From Clostridia bacterium (lineage in GTDB: Bacteria > Bacillota > Clostridia > Oscillospirales > Acutalibacteraceae), in contig JAUNDK010000001.1 of the NCBI GenBank assembly GCA_030526115.1, positions 55,607 through 119,606 on the forward strand: a DNA stretch of 64,000 nucleotides. The letters are read 5' to 3'. The position numbers and the translations under genes were made by a program. This document shows positions 17,032 through 26,601 of the stretch, piece after piece. Every line of letters begins with the position of its first letter. The stretch's first letter is position 1. The notes under the pieces were generated by a model. That model worked only from the letters and a program-made list of their open reading frames with translations. It made no database searches and was not told the origin of the DNA.

Positions 17032-17451
17032 TTATTGATGTGTCTCCCAGTAATACTCCGCGTCATCGAAATCGAAGAACTCATCGTAATAATCTTCGTA
17101 GAAATCTTCGGGATCCCAGTAGTCCTTGGCGTTGTATGGATCAGACTCGGGAGTTTTTTGGGGCTTCGGTGTTGCGGTAGGTCCCGGTGTCTTTGTGGTA
17201 ATCGGTCTGTCGCCTGTGTCATACTGTGGGGCGAGGCCACCACCTCCGCTTATGCCTATATTACTGCCGGGCTTTTCTGTCGGTTTCGGTGAGTCTGCTT
17301 CAAGATGCTCTTTACAGTATCTTTCGTTTACAACGAGAACAAGAGTATCACAGTTCTCATAAGCGCAGCTGTCAATATGAGCAATATCTGTAAAGTCAGG
17401 GCCGAATATGAGGGAGAAGAGAACCGCGATGGCAACAAAAAACTTATTCAT
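17032..17451 (-). CDS. Small secreted protein with CxxxxC...CxxH motif, Pro/Thr linker and acidic-aromatic tail
   Basis: About 139 residues, not assigned to a known family. ATG 17451 overlaps the radC stop by 8 nt (ATGAATAA), suggesting translational coupling. It has a short signal-like N-terminus (NKFFVAIAVLFSLIFG), then CAYENCDTLVLVVNERYCKEH, a C-x4-C-x12-C-x2-H arrangement that could bind zinc. A Pro/Thr/Lys-rich linker (TPGPTATPKPQKTP) leads to a tail extremely rich in Asp, Glu, Tyr and Phe. The linker resembles wall-spanning segments of Gram-positive proteins. Function unknown. Confidence 0.7.
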   Translation of the reverse strand: MNKFFVAIAVLFSLIFGPDFTDIAHIDSCAYENCDTLVLVVNERYCKEHLEADSPKPTEKPGSNIGISGGGGLAPQYDTGDRPITTKTPGPTATPKPQKTPESDPYNAKDYWDPEDFYEDYYDEFFDFDDAEYYWETHQ

Positions 17452-18268
17452 CGTCGAAATCACCCTCAGAATAATCATAGAAGATGTCTTCATCCTCGTT
17501 GCTTTCACCGGGAAGTTTTCTGCCGAAGTCGAGAACTTCCTGACCCGGGTCGAGAACAAGATTTCTGTAGAAAAGATTTTCCTTGAATGACCTTACCTCA
17601 TCGGTGATGGATCTGATTATTCCCGCACTTTTTAAGGAGGAGTAATCTCTGTCTGTGATAATAAGGCTGTCAAACAGAGTTACATATATGGATTCAAAAG
17701 CAAGTTGAAGTTCTCTTGCCGCTACAATTTCTTCCCTTGACGGAATGGTGGTTCCCGCAGGGTGATTGTGGGCAAATATTACCGTGTCACCTTCGTATTT
17801 AAGGCAGAGGGAAATTGCCCTTCTGATGTAAGATGGGACAGCGGTGAATCTTGTCTGTGCGATTATGTCATTGTAAACGGTGTGACCCTCACGGTCGAGT
17901 ATCATCATTCCCACAAATTCGTGCTGTCTGCCGAAGAAATTATCCTTCATCATGGAATAGGCACTCTCTGTGTTGAAAACCCTCATGTCGGAGTTATAGA
18001 GTGAACTCATGTAGAGTCTTGAGTAAACCGCAATGCTTTTTATGCCTCTTGCGGTTTCTTCTTTTATTCTGCCGACCTGCATAAGTTCCTGCAAATCAGC
18101 ATTTACCACTCTGTTAAAGCTTTTGAATTTTTTTAAGAGCTTTTCCGCTGTCTGCTCACAGTCACCGTCTTCGGTTCTGCTGATAATGGTCTGTAAAATC
18201 TCATTCTGGTCATAGCCCAGACCGTCATTTATCTGTATGTGCTTCAATAATCTGTCGTTGTTGTTCAT
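17444..18268 (-). CDS. radC: RadC/JAB-domain protein with acidic C-terminal extension
   Basis: The protein has 274 residues. The C-terminal half is the RadC MPN/JAB metalloprotease-like domain (DNFFGRQHEFVGMMILD, FAHNHPAGTTIPSREE). In RadC the JAMM motif is HxHP-x6-S-x2-D; here the final Asp is Glu, a conservative change at a metal ligand. The N-terminal about 100 residues are helical (HhH-like in the family). The last about 40 residues are acidic (ESNEDEDIFYDYSEGDFDDE). It overlaps the downstream small secreted protein gene and is 11 nt behind the phosphatase gene. RadC function is unresolved despite its name. Confidence 0.87.
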   Translation of the reverse strand: MNNNDRLLKHIQINDGLGYDQNEILQTIISRTEDGDCEQTAEKLLKKFKSFNRVVNADLQELMQVGRIKEETARGIKSIAVYSRLYMSSLYNSDMRVFNTESAYSMMKDNFFGRQHEFVGMMILDREGHTVYNDIIAQTRFTAVPSYIRRAISLCLKYEGDTVIFAHNHPAGTTIPSREEIVAARELQLAFESIYVTLFDSLIITDRDYSSLKSAGIIRSITDEVRSFKENLFYRNLVLDPGQEVLDFGRKLPGESNEDEDIFYDYSEGDFDDE

Positions 18269-18279
18269 GCTTGGTCACC

Positions 18280-18819
18280 TTATATGTCAAATTCCAGCAG
18301 ACAGCAGTTCTGCGCTGACCACCGCCAAAATGCATCGTTATCTGTATCTGTGAAGTAAGTGCTTAAAATTCTGCATACTCCTCCGTGGCAGATAAGCTGT
18401 ATGTTTCTGTTCGGATATTTTTCCCGAAGTTCATCAATCAGATTATATCCTCTTGCGGCAACCTGAATCTGAGATTCACCACCGGGGTATTTTACGGCAA
18501 ACTGGCTCTTGTTTCTGAGAAAGCCTTCTGTGCCTCTGTCCATGCCCTCGTATATGCCGTAGTTCTGCTCGATTATTCTTTCGTCAATTATCATCTCGAC
18601 TTCACCGATTTCTTCCCTGATGGCTTCGGCCGTCTGTCTTGCCCTTATCATGGGGGATACAACCATCAGGTCGGGAATTTTGCCCTCATTCTTCATTCTT
18701 CTGCCCAGCTCATGAGCCTGAGCGAGTCCCTTTTCTGTGAGGGGTATATCGGTTCTGCCACATATTCTGTTCTGTGCGTTCCATTCGGTTTCGCCGTGTC
18801 TTGTAATGTAAAACTTCAT
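18280..18819 (-). CDS. Histidine phosphatase family protein (phosphoglycerate mutase-like)
   Basis: A 179-residue member of the histidine phosphatase superfamily. The phospho-accepting histidine lies in TRHGETEWN at the N-terminus; the second Arg/His pair lies in SPMIRARQTAEAI and LICHGGVCRI. Family members act on small phosphorylated metabolites such as alpha-ribazole phosphate or sugar phosphates; the substrate cannot be read from sequence. It is the first gene of a minus-strand phosphatase-radC-secreted protein unit, with a good promoter at 18851-18878. Confidence 0.9.
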   Translation of the reverse strand: MKFYITRHGETEWNAQNRICGRTDIPLTEKGLAQAHELGRRMKNEGKIPDLMVVSPMIRARQTAEAIREEIGEVEMIIDERIIEQNYGIYEGMDRGTEGFLRNKSQFAVKYPGGESQIQVAARGYNLIDELREKYPNRNIQLICHGGVCRILSTYFTDTDNDAFWRWSAQNCCLLEFDI

Positions 18820-18850
18820 TCTTTACGTTCCTTTTTCAGTCTTTAGTTTG

Positions 18851-18878
18851 ATTATACTCTCACTTGTAATGCTTGTAA
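18851..18878 (-). promoter_or_regulatory. Promoter of the phosphatase-radC operon
   Basis: On the minus strand TTACAA (18873-18878), a 16-bp spacer and TATAAT (18851-18856) lie 32 nt before the start codon. Confidence 0.65.
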
Positions 18879-18974
18879 AATGCTTTTTGAAAGCTGCCGG
18901 ATTAATACTTTTTCTGACAGGTATTTAGACTTGAAAACGGGTAAAATATATGGGTAAAAACATAGCTGTGTTTT

Positions 18975-18988
18975 AAAACAAATGTTCG
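18975..18988 (+). promoter_or_regulatory. Probable LexA/SOS box upstream of uvrBA
   Basis: AAAACAAATGTTCG matches the Gram-positive LexA operator CGAACRNRYGTTCG at 12 of 14 positions. It sits about 95 nt before uvrB and just upstream of the best promoter candidate. uvrB and uvrA are typical LexA targets. Confidence 0.65.
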
Positions 18989-18995
18989 TTTTTGC

Positions 18996-19024
18996 TTTAC
19001 TTTTATAATGATTTATGGTAAAAT
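18996..19024 (+). promoter_or_regulatory. Promoter candidate of uvrBA
   Basis: TTTACT (18996-19001), 17-bp spacer, TAAAAT (19019-19024). A TATAAT at 19004-19009 is an alternative -10 whose -35 would overlap the LexA box. Confidence 0.5.
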
Positions 19025-19082
19025 ATCATGGTACGAAAAAGTGAAAAAGAGAGAAAAATGAGATTATGAAAAAGGAGGACTT

Positions 19083-21086
19083 ATGGATAAATTCAAGCTT
19101 GTCTCAAAGTATAAACCCACAGGCGACCAGCCTCAGGCAATAGATGCTCTGGTTGAGAGCATAGAGCAGGGTAACAGAGAGCAGACTCTGCTTGGCGTAA
19201 CCGGTTCGGGTAAGACATTTACCATGGCAAATGTCATAGAAAGACTCAACCGACCCACACTGGTACTTGCCCACAACAAGACCCTTGCGGCGCAGCTCTG
19301 TTCTGAGTTCAGGGAGTTTTTCCCTGATAACGCAGTCGAGTACTTTGTATCCTACTACGATTACTACCAGCCTGAAGCCTACATTGCCCAGACAGATACC
19401 TACATAGAGAAAGATTCCTCCATAAACGAGGAGATAGATAAACTCCGACACAGCGCAACAAGTGCGCTCTCTGAGAGAAGAGATGTTATCATAGTTGCAT
19501 CCGTTTCCTGTATATATTCCCTCGGTGACCCGATAGACTACCGAACCATGGTAATTTCCCTGCGCCCCGGCATGCAGAAAAGCCGTGATGAACTCCTCGC
19601 AAAGCTCGTTGAAATTCAGTACGAGCGCAACGATGTAAACTTCATCCGTAACAAGTTCAGAGTAAGAGGAGATGTTGTCGAGATTTTCCCTGCGGAGTCA
19701 AGTGAAAAGGCTATTCGTGTGGAGTTTTTCGGTGACGAGATAGACAGAATAAGCGAAATTATCCCCCTCACAGGCGAGGTTGTCAGTGAGCTTAAGCACG
19801 TTGCTGTTTACCCTGCATCCCATTACATAGTACCGAGGGAAAAGACAGAAAAGGCCCTCGTGGAAATCGAGAGGGAAATGGAACAGCAGGTGGAGTACTT
19901 CACCTCACAGGGAAAACTCATAGAGGCCCAGAGAATAGAACAGCGTACCCGCTACGATATAGAGATGCTCCGGGAGATAGGTTTCTGCAAGGGCATAGAG
20001 AACTACTCAAGAGTAATGTCAGGCAGAGAACCCGGTTCGGCTCCCTTCACTCTGATAGATTACTTCCCCGATGATTTTATTCTCTTTGTGGATGAGAGCC
20101 ATGTCACTCTCCCACAGGTAAGAGCCATGTATGCAGGCGACAGGGCAAGAAAAGAGTCACTCATAAACTTCGGTTTCCGCCTGCCTTCAGCCTACGATAA
20201 CAGACCGATGAACTTTGACGAGTTCTACGGAAAGATAAATCAGGCGGTGTTTGTTTCCGCCACACCGGGCGATTTCGAGAAGGAAAAGTCCGCCCTCATC
20301 GCAGAGCAGGTCATTCGTCCTACGGGACTTCTCGATCCGCTCATTACGGTTAAACCCACAGACGGTCAGATTGACGACCTCATCTCCGAGATTAACATGC
20401 GCACAGAGAAAAAGGAGAGAGTTCTCGTTACCACCCTCACAAAGAAGATGGCAGAGGACCTCACCAGGTTCTTCGAGAACTACGGAATCCGTGTCAGATA
20501 TATGCACTACGATGTAGACACAGTCGAGCGTATGGAGATAATCAGGGACCTGCGCCTCGGCGAGTTCGATGTTCTCGTCGGTATCAACCTTCTTCGTGAA
20601 GGTCTTGATATTCCCGAGGTTTCCCTTGTTGCCATACTCGATGCCGATAAAGAGGGCTTCCTGCGTTCTTACCGTTCTCTCATTCAAACCATTGGCCGTG
20701 CGGCACGAAACGCAAACGGTCAGGTTATCATGTATGCTGACGAGGTAACTCCGTCCATGGAGGAGGCCATAAACGAGACTAACCGACGCAGAGAGATTCA
20801 GCAGAAGTACAACGAAGAACACGGCATAATTCCCAAGACCATCACAAAGGATGTTGCCGAGATACTGGAGATTTCCACACATAAGGAAGACAAGAAGGCA
20901 AAACCGCAGAAGCGTATGTCTGCCCTCGAGCGTGCCCAGGAGATAGAAAAGCTCACAAAGGAAATGAAGGCGGCGGCAAAACTGCTGGAGTTCGAGCATG
21001 CCGCATACCTGCGTGATAAAATCAAGGAACTTCAGGGTACAGGCACAGCAAAATCAAAGGTTAAGGAGAGGAAGAGAAGAAGCTGA
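19083..21086 (+). CDS. uvrB: Excinuclease ABC subunit B
   Basis: A 667-residue UvrB, the damage-verifying helicase of nucleotide excision repair. Visible are Walker [15 protein letters not shown], the beta-hairpin region [11 protein letters not shown], the DEAD-like box DESHV, motif V/VI ([25 protein letters not shown]) and the C-terminal UVR domain ([22 protein letters not shown]) that contacts UvrC. AAAGGAGG lies just before the ATG. Its stop overlaps the uvrA start by 1 nt (TGATG), so the two genes form an operon. A LexA box upstream implies DNA-damage induction. Confidence 0.97.
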   Translation: MDKFKLVSKYKPTGDQPQAIDALVESIEQGNREQTLLGVTGSGKTFTMANVIERLNRPTLVLAHNKTLAAQLCSEFREFFPDNAVEYFVSYYDYYQPEAYIAQTDTYIEKDSSINEEIDKLRHSATSALSERRDVIIVASVSCIYSLGDPIDYRTMVISLRPGMQKSRDELLAKLVEIQYERNDVNFIRNKFRVRGDVVEIFPAESSEKAIRVEFFGDEIDRISEIIPLTGEVVSELKHVAVYPASHYIVPREKTEKALVEIEREMEQQVEYFTSQGKLIEAQRIEQRTRYDIEMLREIGFCKGIENYSRVMSGREPGSAPFTLIDYFPDDFILFVDESHVTLPQVRAMYAGDRARKESLINFGFRLPSAYDNRPMNFDEFYGKINQAVFVSATPGDFEKEKSALIAEQVIRPTGLLDPLITVKPTDGQIDDLISEINMRTEKKERVLVTTLTKKMAEDLTRFFENYGIRVRYMHYDVDTVERMEIIRDLRLGEFDVLVGINLLREGLDIPEVSLVAILDADKEGFLRSYRSLIQTIGRAARNANGQVIMYADEVTPSMEEAINETNRRREIQQKYNEEHGIIPKTITKDVAEILEISTHKEDKKAKPQKRMSALERAQEIEKLTKEMKAAAKLLEFEHAAYLRDKIKELQGTGTAKSKVKERKRRS

Positions 21087-23932
21087 TGAGAAATATAGAT
21101 ACAAGAAGTATATTCATAAAAGGCGCGAAGGTTCACAACCTGAAGAATATCGATGTAGAAATTCCAAGAGACAGCCTTGTTGTTCTCACAGGTCTTTCAG
21201 GTTCAGGAAAATCCTCTCTCGCCTTCGATACAATTTATGCCGAGGGTCAGAGGAGATATGTCGAGTCCCTCTCATCCTATGCAAGAATGTTTCTGGGTCA
21301 GATGGAAAAGCCTGATGTCGAACACATCGACGGACTTTCCCCTGCAATAGCCATAGACCAGAAAACCACATCGAAGAACCCCCGTTCCACTGTCGGTACC
21401 GTAACAGAAATTTACGACTACCTCCGACTTTTATATGCAAGAATAGGAATTCCCCACTGTCCTGTTTGCGGCAAAGAGATTTCCTCCCAGTCCATAGACC
21501 AGATTGTTGAATCTGTGCTGGAGCTCCCCGAGGGTACAAGGCTTCAGATTCTCGCTCCGATAGTCCGTGGCAGAAAGGGCGAGCATAAGGGTGAGTTCGA
21601 GACAGCAAAGAAAAACGGTTATGTCCGTGTGAGAGTAGACGGCGAGGTTTATGACCTTGCTTCACCGCCTAAGCTTGAGAAAAACAAAAAGCATGACATT
21701 GAGGTGGTTATAGACCGTCTCGTTGTCAGAGATAACATAAGAACAAGACTTACGGATTCCCTTGAAACAGCTTCGAAACTGAGCGCCGGAATCTGCATAG
21801 TGAACATACTTGACGGAGATAATTCAAGGGATGTGCTGTATTCCCAGAACTACGCCTGCCCCGAGCATGGTGTCAGCGTCAGCGAACTCACACCGAGAAT
21901 GTTCTCCTTCAATAACCCTGCCGGCGCATGTCAGAAATGCACAGGTCTCGGTGTATTCCTTGAGATTGACCCGCAGAGAATCATCCCGGACCGTTCAAAG
22001 TCCATCAATCAGGGCGGTTTAAAAGGTTCCGGCTGGGCAATGGAGGGTAACACCATTGCCGCCATGTATATGAAGGGGCTTGCAAAGCACTATAATTTCT
22101 CCCTCGATACTCCTCTCGGAGATTTATCCGATGAGATTATCGATATACTCCTCTATGGTACAAAGGGAGAGAAATTCAAAGTTACCCGTGAGGGCGTTTA
22201 TGACAAGGGTACTTTCGAGACAGCCTTCGAGGGTATAATCAACAACCTCAACCGCAGATTCAAGGAGACAAGCTCCGCATGGATAAAGGAAGAAATAGAA
22301 TCCTACATGAGCGAAATTCCATGTGATGCCTGCGGTGGTAAGAGACTCTGTCCCGAGAGCCTTGCGGTCACTGTCGGTGAGAAGAACATCACCGATTTCT
22401 GTGACCTCTCTGTTGTCAATGCGCTGAAGTATGTTGATGAGTTACAGCTTTCCGATAAGGATACTCAGATTTCGGGAGCAATACTCAAAGAGGTTAAGTC
22501 AAGACTCGGATTCCTGAAGAATGTCGGACTTGAATATCTTACCCTGTCAAGAAGTGCAGGCACACTCTCCGGCGGTGAGAGCCAGCGTATCCGTCTTGCT
22601 ACTAACATAGGTTCTTCGCTTACAGGCGTGCTCTATGTTCTTGATGAGCCTTCCATAGGTTTACACCAGAGAGATAACGATAAGCTCCTTGCTACCCTCA
22701 AGGACTTAAGGGATTTAGGCAACACAGTAATTGTTGTTGAACACGATGAGGACACCATGCGTGCCTCCGACTATATAGTTGATATCGGACCGGGCGCAGG
22801 TATTCACGGAGGTAATGTGGTTTACAGCGGTACTGTTGACGGAATAATGAAATGTGAGGAAAGCATCACAGGTCAGTATTTAAGCGGTGCAAAGAAGGTT
22901 GAAGTTCCCGCAGAAAGACGAAAGGGCAACGGAAATAAACTCACCATAGTCGGTGCAGAGCAGAACAACCTCAAAAATGTAACTGTGGATATTCCTCTCG
23001 CTGAGTTCGTCTGCGTTACAGGTGTTTCCGGTTCGGGTAAATCCTCACTTATCAACGAGATTCTTTACAAGAAGCTCTCCGTTGAATTAAACCGTGCTAA
23101 GCATGTTGCGGGTAAACACCGTGAGATTAAGGGTATAGAGAACCTCGATAAGGTTATTGAGATAGATCAGTCACCTATCGGCAGAACCCCCCGTTCAAAC
23201 CCTGCCACATATACAGGAGTTTTCGGTGATATCCGTGAGCTTTTCGCCGCTACACAGGATGCGAAGATAAGAGGCTTCAACTCAGGAAGATTCTCCTTCA
23301 ATGTAAAGGGAGGCCGCTGTGAGAGCTGTCAGGGTGACGGTATAATCAAAATTGAGATGCACTTCCTGCCTGATGTCTATGTTGCCTGTGATGTATGTAA
23401 GGGCAGAAGATACAACCACGAAACCCTTGAGGTTAAGTATAAGGGAAAGTCAATTTATGATGTGCTCGAGATGACTGTTGAGGAAGCTCTCGATTTCTTC
23501 AAGGATGTTCCGAAGATTGCAAGAAAACTTCAGACCCTCTGGGATGTAGGTCTTAACTATGTAAAGCTCGGTCAGTCGGCCACAACCCTTTCTGGTGGTG
23601 AGGCACAGCGAGTAAAACTTGCAACAGAGCTTGCAAAACGCTCCACAGGCAAGACAATATATATCCTTGACGAGCCTACAACAGGCCTGCACATGGCAGA
23701 TGTTCACAAGCTTATAGAGGTGCTTCAGAAACTGGTTGATGTTGGCAACACCGTTGTGGTAATCGAGCATAATCTCGATTTAATCAAGACAGCCGACCAC
23801 ATAATAGACCTCGGACCTGAGGGCGGTGACAACGGCGGAACCATAATCGCACAGGGTACCCCTGAGGAAGTGGCAAAGGTGGATATTTCCTACACCGGAA
23901 AATATCTTAAACCGCTTCTTGAAAGAAAATAA
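21086..23932 (+). CDS. uvrA: Excinuclease ABC subunit A
   Basis: A 948-residue UvrA, full length for the family. It contains two ABC ATPase modules: Walker [15 protein letters not shown] (near residue 35) and [14 protein letters not shown] (near 655), signature motifs [10 protein letters not shown] and [13 protein letters not shown], and zinc-binding [16 protein letters not shown] and [17 protein letters not shown] modules. UvrA dimers recognise bulky DNA lesions and load UvrB. It is translationally coupled to uvrB. Confidence 0.97.
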   Translation: MRNIDTRSIFIKGAKVHNLKNIDVEIPRDSLVVLTGLSGSGKSSLAFDTIYAEGQRRYVESLSSYARMFLGQMEKPDVEHIDGLSPAIAIDQKTTSKNPRSTVGTVTEIYDYLRLLYARIGIPHCPVCGKEISSQSIDQIVESVLELPEGTRLQILAPIVRGRKGEHKGEFETAKKNGYVRVRVDGEVYDLASPPKLEKNKKHDIEVVIDRLVVRDNIRTRLTDSLETASKLSAGICIVNILDGDNSRDVLYSQNYACPEHGVSVSELTPRMFSFNNPAGACQKCTGLGVFLEIDPQRIIPDRSKSINQGGLKGSGWAMEGNTIAAMYMKGLAKHYNFSLDTPLGDLSDEIIDILLYGTKGEKFKVTREGVYDKGTFETAFEGIINNLNRRFKETSSAWIKEEIESYMSEIPCDACGGKRLCPESLAVTVGEKNITDFCDLSVVNALKYVDELQLSDKDTQISGAILKEVKSRLGFLKNVGLEYLTLSRSAGTLSGGESQRIRLATNIGSSLTGVLYVLDEPSIGLHQRDNDKLLATLKDLRDLGNTVIVVEHDEDTMRASDYIVDIGPGAGIHGGNVVYSGTVDGIMKCEESITGQYLSGAKKVEVPAERRKGNGNKLTIVGAEQNNLKNVTVDIPLAEFVCVTGVSGSGKSSLINEILYKKLSVELNRAKHVAGKHREIKGIENLDKVIEIDQSPIGRTPRSNPATYTGVFGDIRELFAATQDAKIRGFNSGRFSFNVKGGRCESCQGDGIIKIEMHFLPDVYVACDVCKGRRYNHETLEVKYKGKSIYDVLEMTVEEALDFFKDVPKIARKLQTLWDVGLNYVKLGQSATTLSGGEAQRVKLATELAKRSTGKTIYILDEPTTGLHMADVHKLIEVLQKLVDVGNTVVVIEHNLDLIKTADHIIDLGPEGGDNGGTIIAQGTPEEVAKVDISYTGKYLKPLLERK

Positions 23933-23947
23933 AAATACTCATGAAAA

Positions 23948-23979
23948 AAGAGCCATGCATCTAAGCTGCATGGCTCTTA
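23948..23979. terminator. Bidirectional terminator between uvrA and the minus-strand membrane protein gene
   Basis: The 12-bp perfect stem AAGAGCCATGCA / TGCATGGCTCTT has a 7-nt loop. The minus strand carries T6 next to it; the plus-strand tail is weaker. Confidence 0.85.
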
Positions 23980-23983
23980 AATA

Positions 23984-24922
23984 TCAGCCTCTCGGCATGT
24001 TTTCGTCGTCTTCGTTGAGAATATATGTACCTTCCTCGTATGCGTTTATATCAACAGGGGTTCTGAAACCCTCTTCGGTATATCGGTAGTATTCTCCGGT
24101 ATCCGGGTTTCTGTATATGACAGTCTCGGGTGTTTCGGTAACTCCCTCTGAACTTTCCAGAATAATGGTCATATCGCTGGAACCGGTGTGATAATCAACC
24201 AGTATGGAGTTGTTACCGTTGCGATATTCCGCAAGAAATGCTTCGGGTTTTTCCGCTCTGCTTGCAGGCTCATGTTCGGTCCAGCCTTCCATGACAAGCT
24301 TTGTGCAGTAAGCTTTGGCATTCTCAAAGTTCATGTTTCTCGTTGTCAGATAGAGTCTGTCGGTTTCATCGGGGATATATTCCGCATTAATGATTCTGCC
24401 ATCATTGGGAAGAGGGAAATCATCAAATCCCATTTCGGAGATATCAACGGCATCTTCACCGGCAAAAGTGATTCTCGGAGCGGTTTTGTCTCTGAAAATC
24501 TGAATTTCCACATCACCGAGAGAAATAAGGGTAAAATACATCTCATCAATGCATATTTCTCCGCCGAGCTCTGTCAGTTCTGTGATATAGCCATCCAGAT
24601 TATCATATTCTTTCTCGGAGCAGATTATACTGATATTCTTACCGAGATCAATAACTTCGTAGGAATCCGCTTCGAAAACGGGAATATCGGGGAATATATT
24701 TACAGGCCATTTCTCTGTGGTATATGTCTGATTATCTTCATATTCCGCTTCATCGTCCATAACTTCGAAATCTTCCGCAATTTTATCCTCAGGTTTCAGA
24801 TTGGGTTCGTCCGTTTTGCTGCTTTTGGTTCCGAAAAAAGTAAGGCTGCCTGTAATGGCAAGAACGGCTATTATTCCCACAATTACCATTACTGTCATTT
24901 TGTTGTTATTTGAATTTTTCAT
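23984..24922 (-). CDS. Membrane-anchored extracellular protein of unknown function
   Basis: A 312-residue protein not recognised as a known family. One N-terminal transmembrane segment (VMVIVGIIAVLAITGSLTFF, residues about 11-30) follows a short Asn/Lys-rich cytoplasmic end, so the rest is probably extracellular. The exported part is acidic, with an Asp/Glu-rich linker (residues 35-65), then a globular region with several beta-type stretches and no repeats. It ends with a tail rich in Glu, Tyr and Asn. It is monocistronic with its own terminator. No cysteine cluster or catalytic motif stands out. Confidence 0.7.
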   Translation of the reverse strand: MKNSNNNKMTVMVIVGIIAVLAITGSLTFFGTKSSKTDEPNLKPEDKIAEDFEVMDDEAEYEDNQTYTTEKWPVNIFPDIPVFEADSYEVIDLGKNISIICSEKEYDNLDGYITELTELGGEICIDEMYFTLISLGDVEIQIFRDKTAPRITFAGEDAVDISEMGFDDFPLPNDGRIINAEYIPDETDRLYLTTRNMNFENAKAYCTKLVMEGWTEHEPASRAEKPEAFLAEYRNGNNSILVDYHTGSSDMTIILESSEGVTETPETVIYRNPDTGEYYRYTEEGFRTPVDINAYEEGTYILNEDDENMPRG

Positions 24923-25019
24923 AAAAAGTCCTTTCAGAAAATTATTGTCAGATTATATACCTTATTTATGAATTAAGTGTGATGAAAAAGATAATATACC
25001 AAAAAAATTCTGTTTGTGC

Positions 25020-25025
25020 TATACT
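25020..25025 (+). promoter_or_regulatory. Extended -10 element before the Cys-motif protein gene
   Basis: TATACT preceded by TGC (TGCTATACT), 37 nt before the ATG at 25063. No clear -35. Confidence 0.4.
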
Positions 25026-25062
25026 TTCAGAAAATAACTTTTATTATGGGGGATTAAAAATC

Positions 25063-25611
25063 ATGCCGGAAAAAACATGGCTGCCCACAGGAAATTTTGC
25101 GTTACTCACAAAAGAACAGACAGCCCTTCTCGGATCGCTGATTGGTCTTGCAAGAGTATGTGCGAATAATACAACAGGTGATGATACAGAGAAAATGATT
25201 GCAGAATCTCTTCTGTGTCTTCATCGTGAATCCGGTATTGCCGAAAAAGCCACCGAACTCAGAGAGAAAGTCATAAAACATAAGTATGGTATAGTTCCCG
25301 ACTGTGCGGTGTGCAGGCATCCATGCGGAAATACATCGGATTTCAACATTGCCGAACTCAGAATATATCCTGAAAAATCTGTATATCTCAAAGAAGTTCT
25401 TGCCGATATGATAATAGAAAATGCTCCCACCGCATTAAGGATGACGGGCCCCGGAATAGAGTCTGCGGAATATTTCCGTGAGCTTGAATACGGTCTTTTT
25501 GTAATCGGAGAAGATTTCACAGATGGCGGTATTTATGATGCCATAGAAAGAGTGAACACCGCAAAAGAAAAAGCAGAATCGATGCTTCATGAATTTTTTG
25601 CAAGATTTTAA
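25063..25611 (+). CDS. Conserved-looking cytoplasmic protein with CxxCxxxC cluster, function unknown
   Basis: A 182-residue protein. ATG 25063 is chosen because GGGGGA precedes it; the frame runs further upstream to 24979 but has no SD there. It is predicted mostly helical, with a central cysteine cluster CAVCRHPCG (C-x2-C-x3-C) that may bind a metal or Fe-S centre. The segment LLTKEQTALLGSLIGLARVCANN at the start is distinctive. Neighbours (an exported protein on the other strand, an RpiR regulator) do not suggest a function. Confidence 0.7.
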   Translation: MPEKTWLPTGNFALLTKEQTALLGSLIGLARVCANNTTGDDTEKMIAESLLCLHRESGIAEKATELREKVIKHKYGIVPDCAVCRHPCGNTSDFNIAELRIYPEKSVYLKEVLADMIIENAPTALRMTGPGIESAEYFRELEYGLFVIGEDFTDGGIYDAIERVNTAKEKAESMLHEFFARF

Positions 25612-25619
25612 TGTTTTAA

Positions 25620-25648
25620 TTGCATTTTTCCGTGCCGGAATATATAAT
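25620..25648 (+). promoter_or_regulatory. Promoter of the rpiR-to-ispH/S1 operon
   Basis: TTGCAT (25620-25625), 17-bp spacer, TATAAT (25643-25648), 81 nt before the rpiR-family start codon. The next clear promoter on this strand is beyond the terminator at 31187. Confidence 0.75.
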
Positions 25649-25728
25649 GTTTTCTGTATATTAATTTGCTGGTTTTGCCATTGTGAGCATGCGGATTAAT
25701 GCACACAAAGGCATATTTTGGAGGGTAT

Positions 25729-26601
25729 ATGAACATTCAGCTTGCTGACAGAATCAAACAGTACGAAAAGGGCTTCTCTAAGGGACAGCGCCTTATCGCT
25801 AAATATATAATGGAACACTATGACATTGCGGCATTTATGACTGCTTCCAAACTCGGTACCGTTGTCGGAGTGAGCGAATCTACCGTTGTAAGATTTGCTG
25901 TGGAGCTCGGATATGCAGGTTACCCACAGCTTCAGCAGGCAATGCAGGAGATGATTCGTAACCGCCTGACAAGCGTTCAGCGTCTTGAGCACACAGCCGC
26001 CGGTTATAAAGTGGAAGATCTTCTTGATGCAACCATCGAACAGGATATCGATATCATCAGAAGAACCCGAGAAAATATAGATCATCCTGAGTTTTATGCT
26101 GCGGCAGAGGCTCTCACAAAGGCAAAGAAGGTTTATATTCTTGGTGCGGGAAGTTCACTTGCCCTTGCAACTTTCCTTCATCACTATATGCAGCTCATCT
26201 GTCCCGATGCAGTGCTTATCAATGCGACAAGTGAGGCACAGATTCTTCAGGCAATGGTAAAAATCACAGATGAAGATGCTGTTATAGGAATCAGCTTCCC
26301 ACGTTATTCCAAGAAAGCCGTTACAGCCATCAAGTATGCCGCAGACAGAGGAGCCGCAACCGTTGCAATTACCGACAGCCCTGTTTCACCTATTTCACAG
26401 GCGGCAAAATACACATTACAGGCACGCAGCGACATGGTTTCATTTGTAGATTCCCTTGTTGCACCGCTCAGCATTATCAATGCACTCATAGTTACAATAG
26501 CAATAAAGAAAAAGGAAGAGGTTGCCGCAACACTCCAGTCTCTCGAGCAGATATGGGATGAATACGGCACATACGAAAAAGTTGATGATAAATCAAATTG
26601 A
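25729..26601 (+). CDS. RpiR/MurR-family transcriptional regulator
   Basis: A 290-residue regulator. ATG 25729 follows TTGGAGGG; an ATG 30 nt upstream lacks an SD. The N-terminal HTH_6 domain (about residues 1-77) includes MTASKLGTVVGVSESTVVRFAVELGYAGYPQL. The C-terminal SIS domain (about 120-250; YILGAGSSLALATFLHHYM, GISFPRYSKKAVTAIKYA) binds phosphosugars. Family members control sugar or amino-sugar metabolism. It overlaps the following flavoprotein gene by 17 nt and appears to head an operon of housekeeping genes, which is unusual for this family. Confidence 0.92.
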   Translation: MNIQLADRIKQYEKGFSKGQRLIAKYIMEHYDIAAFMTASKLGTVVGVSESTVVRFAVELGYAGYPQLQQAMQEMIRNRLTSVQRLEHTAAGYKVEDLLDATIEQDIDIIRRTRENIDHPEFYAAAEALTKAKKVYILGAGSSLALATFLHHYMQLICPDAVLINATSEAQILQAMVKITDEDAVIGISFPRYSKKAVTAIKYAADRGAATVAITDSPVSPISQAAKYTLQARSDMVSFVDSLVAPLSIINALIVTIAIKKKEEVAATLQSLEQIWDEYGTYEKVDDKSN

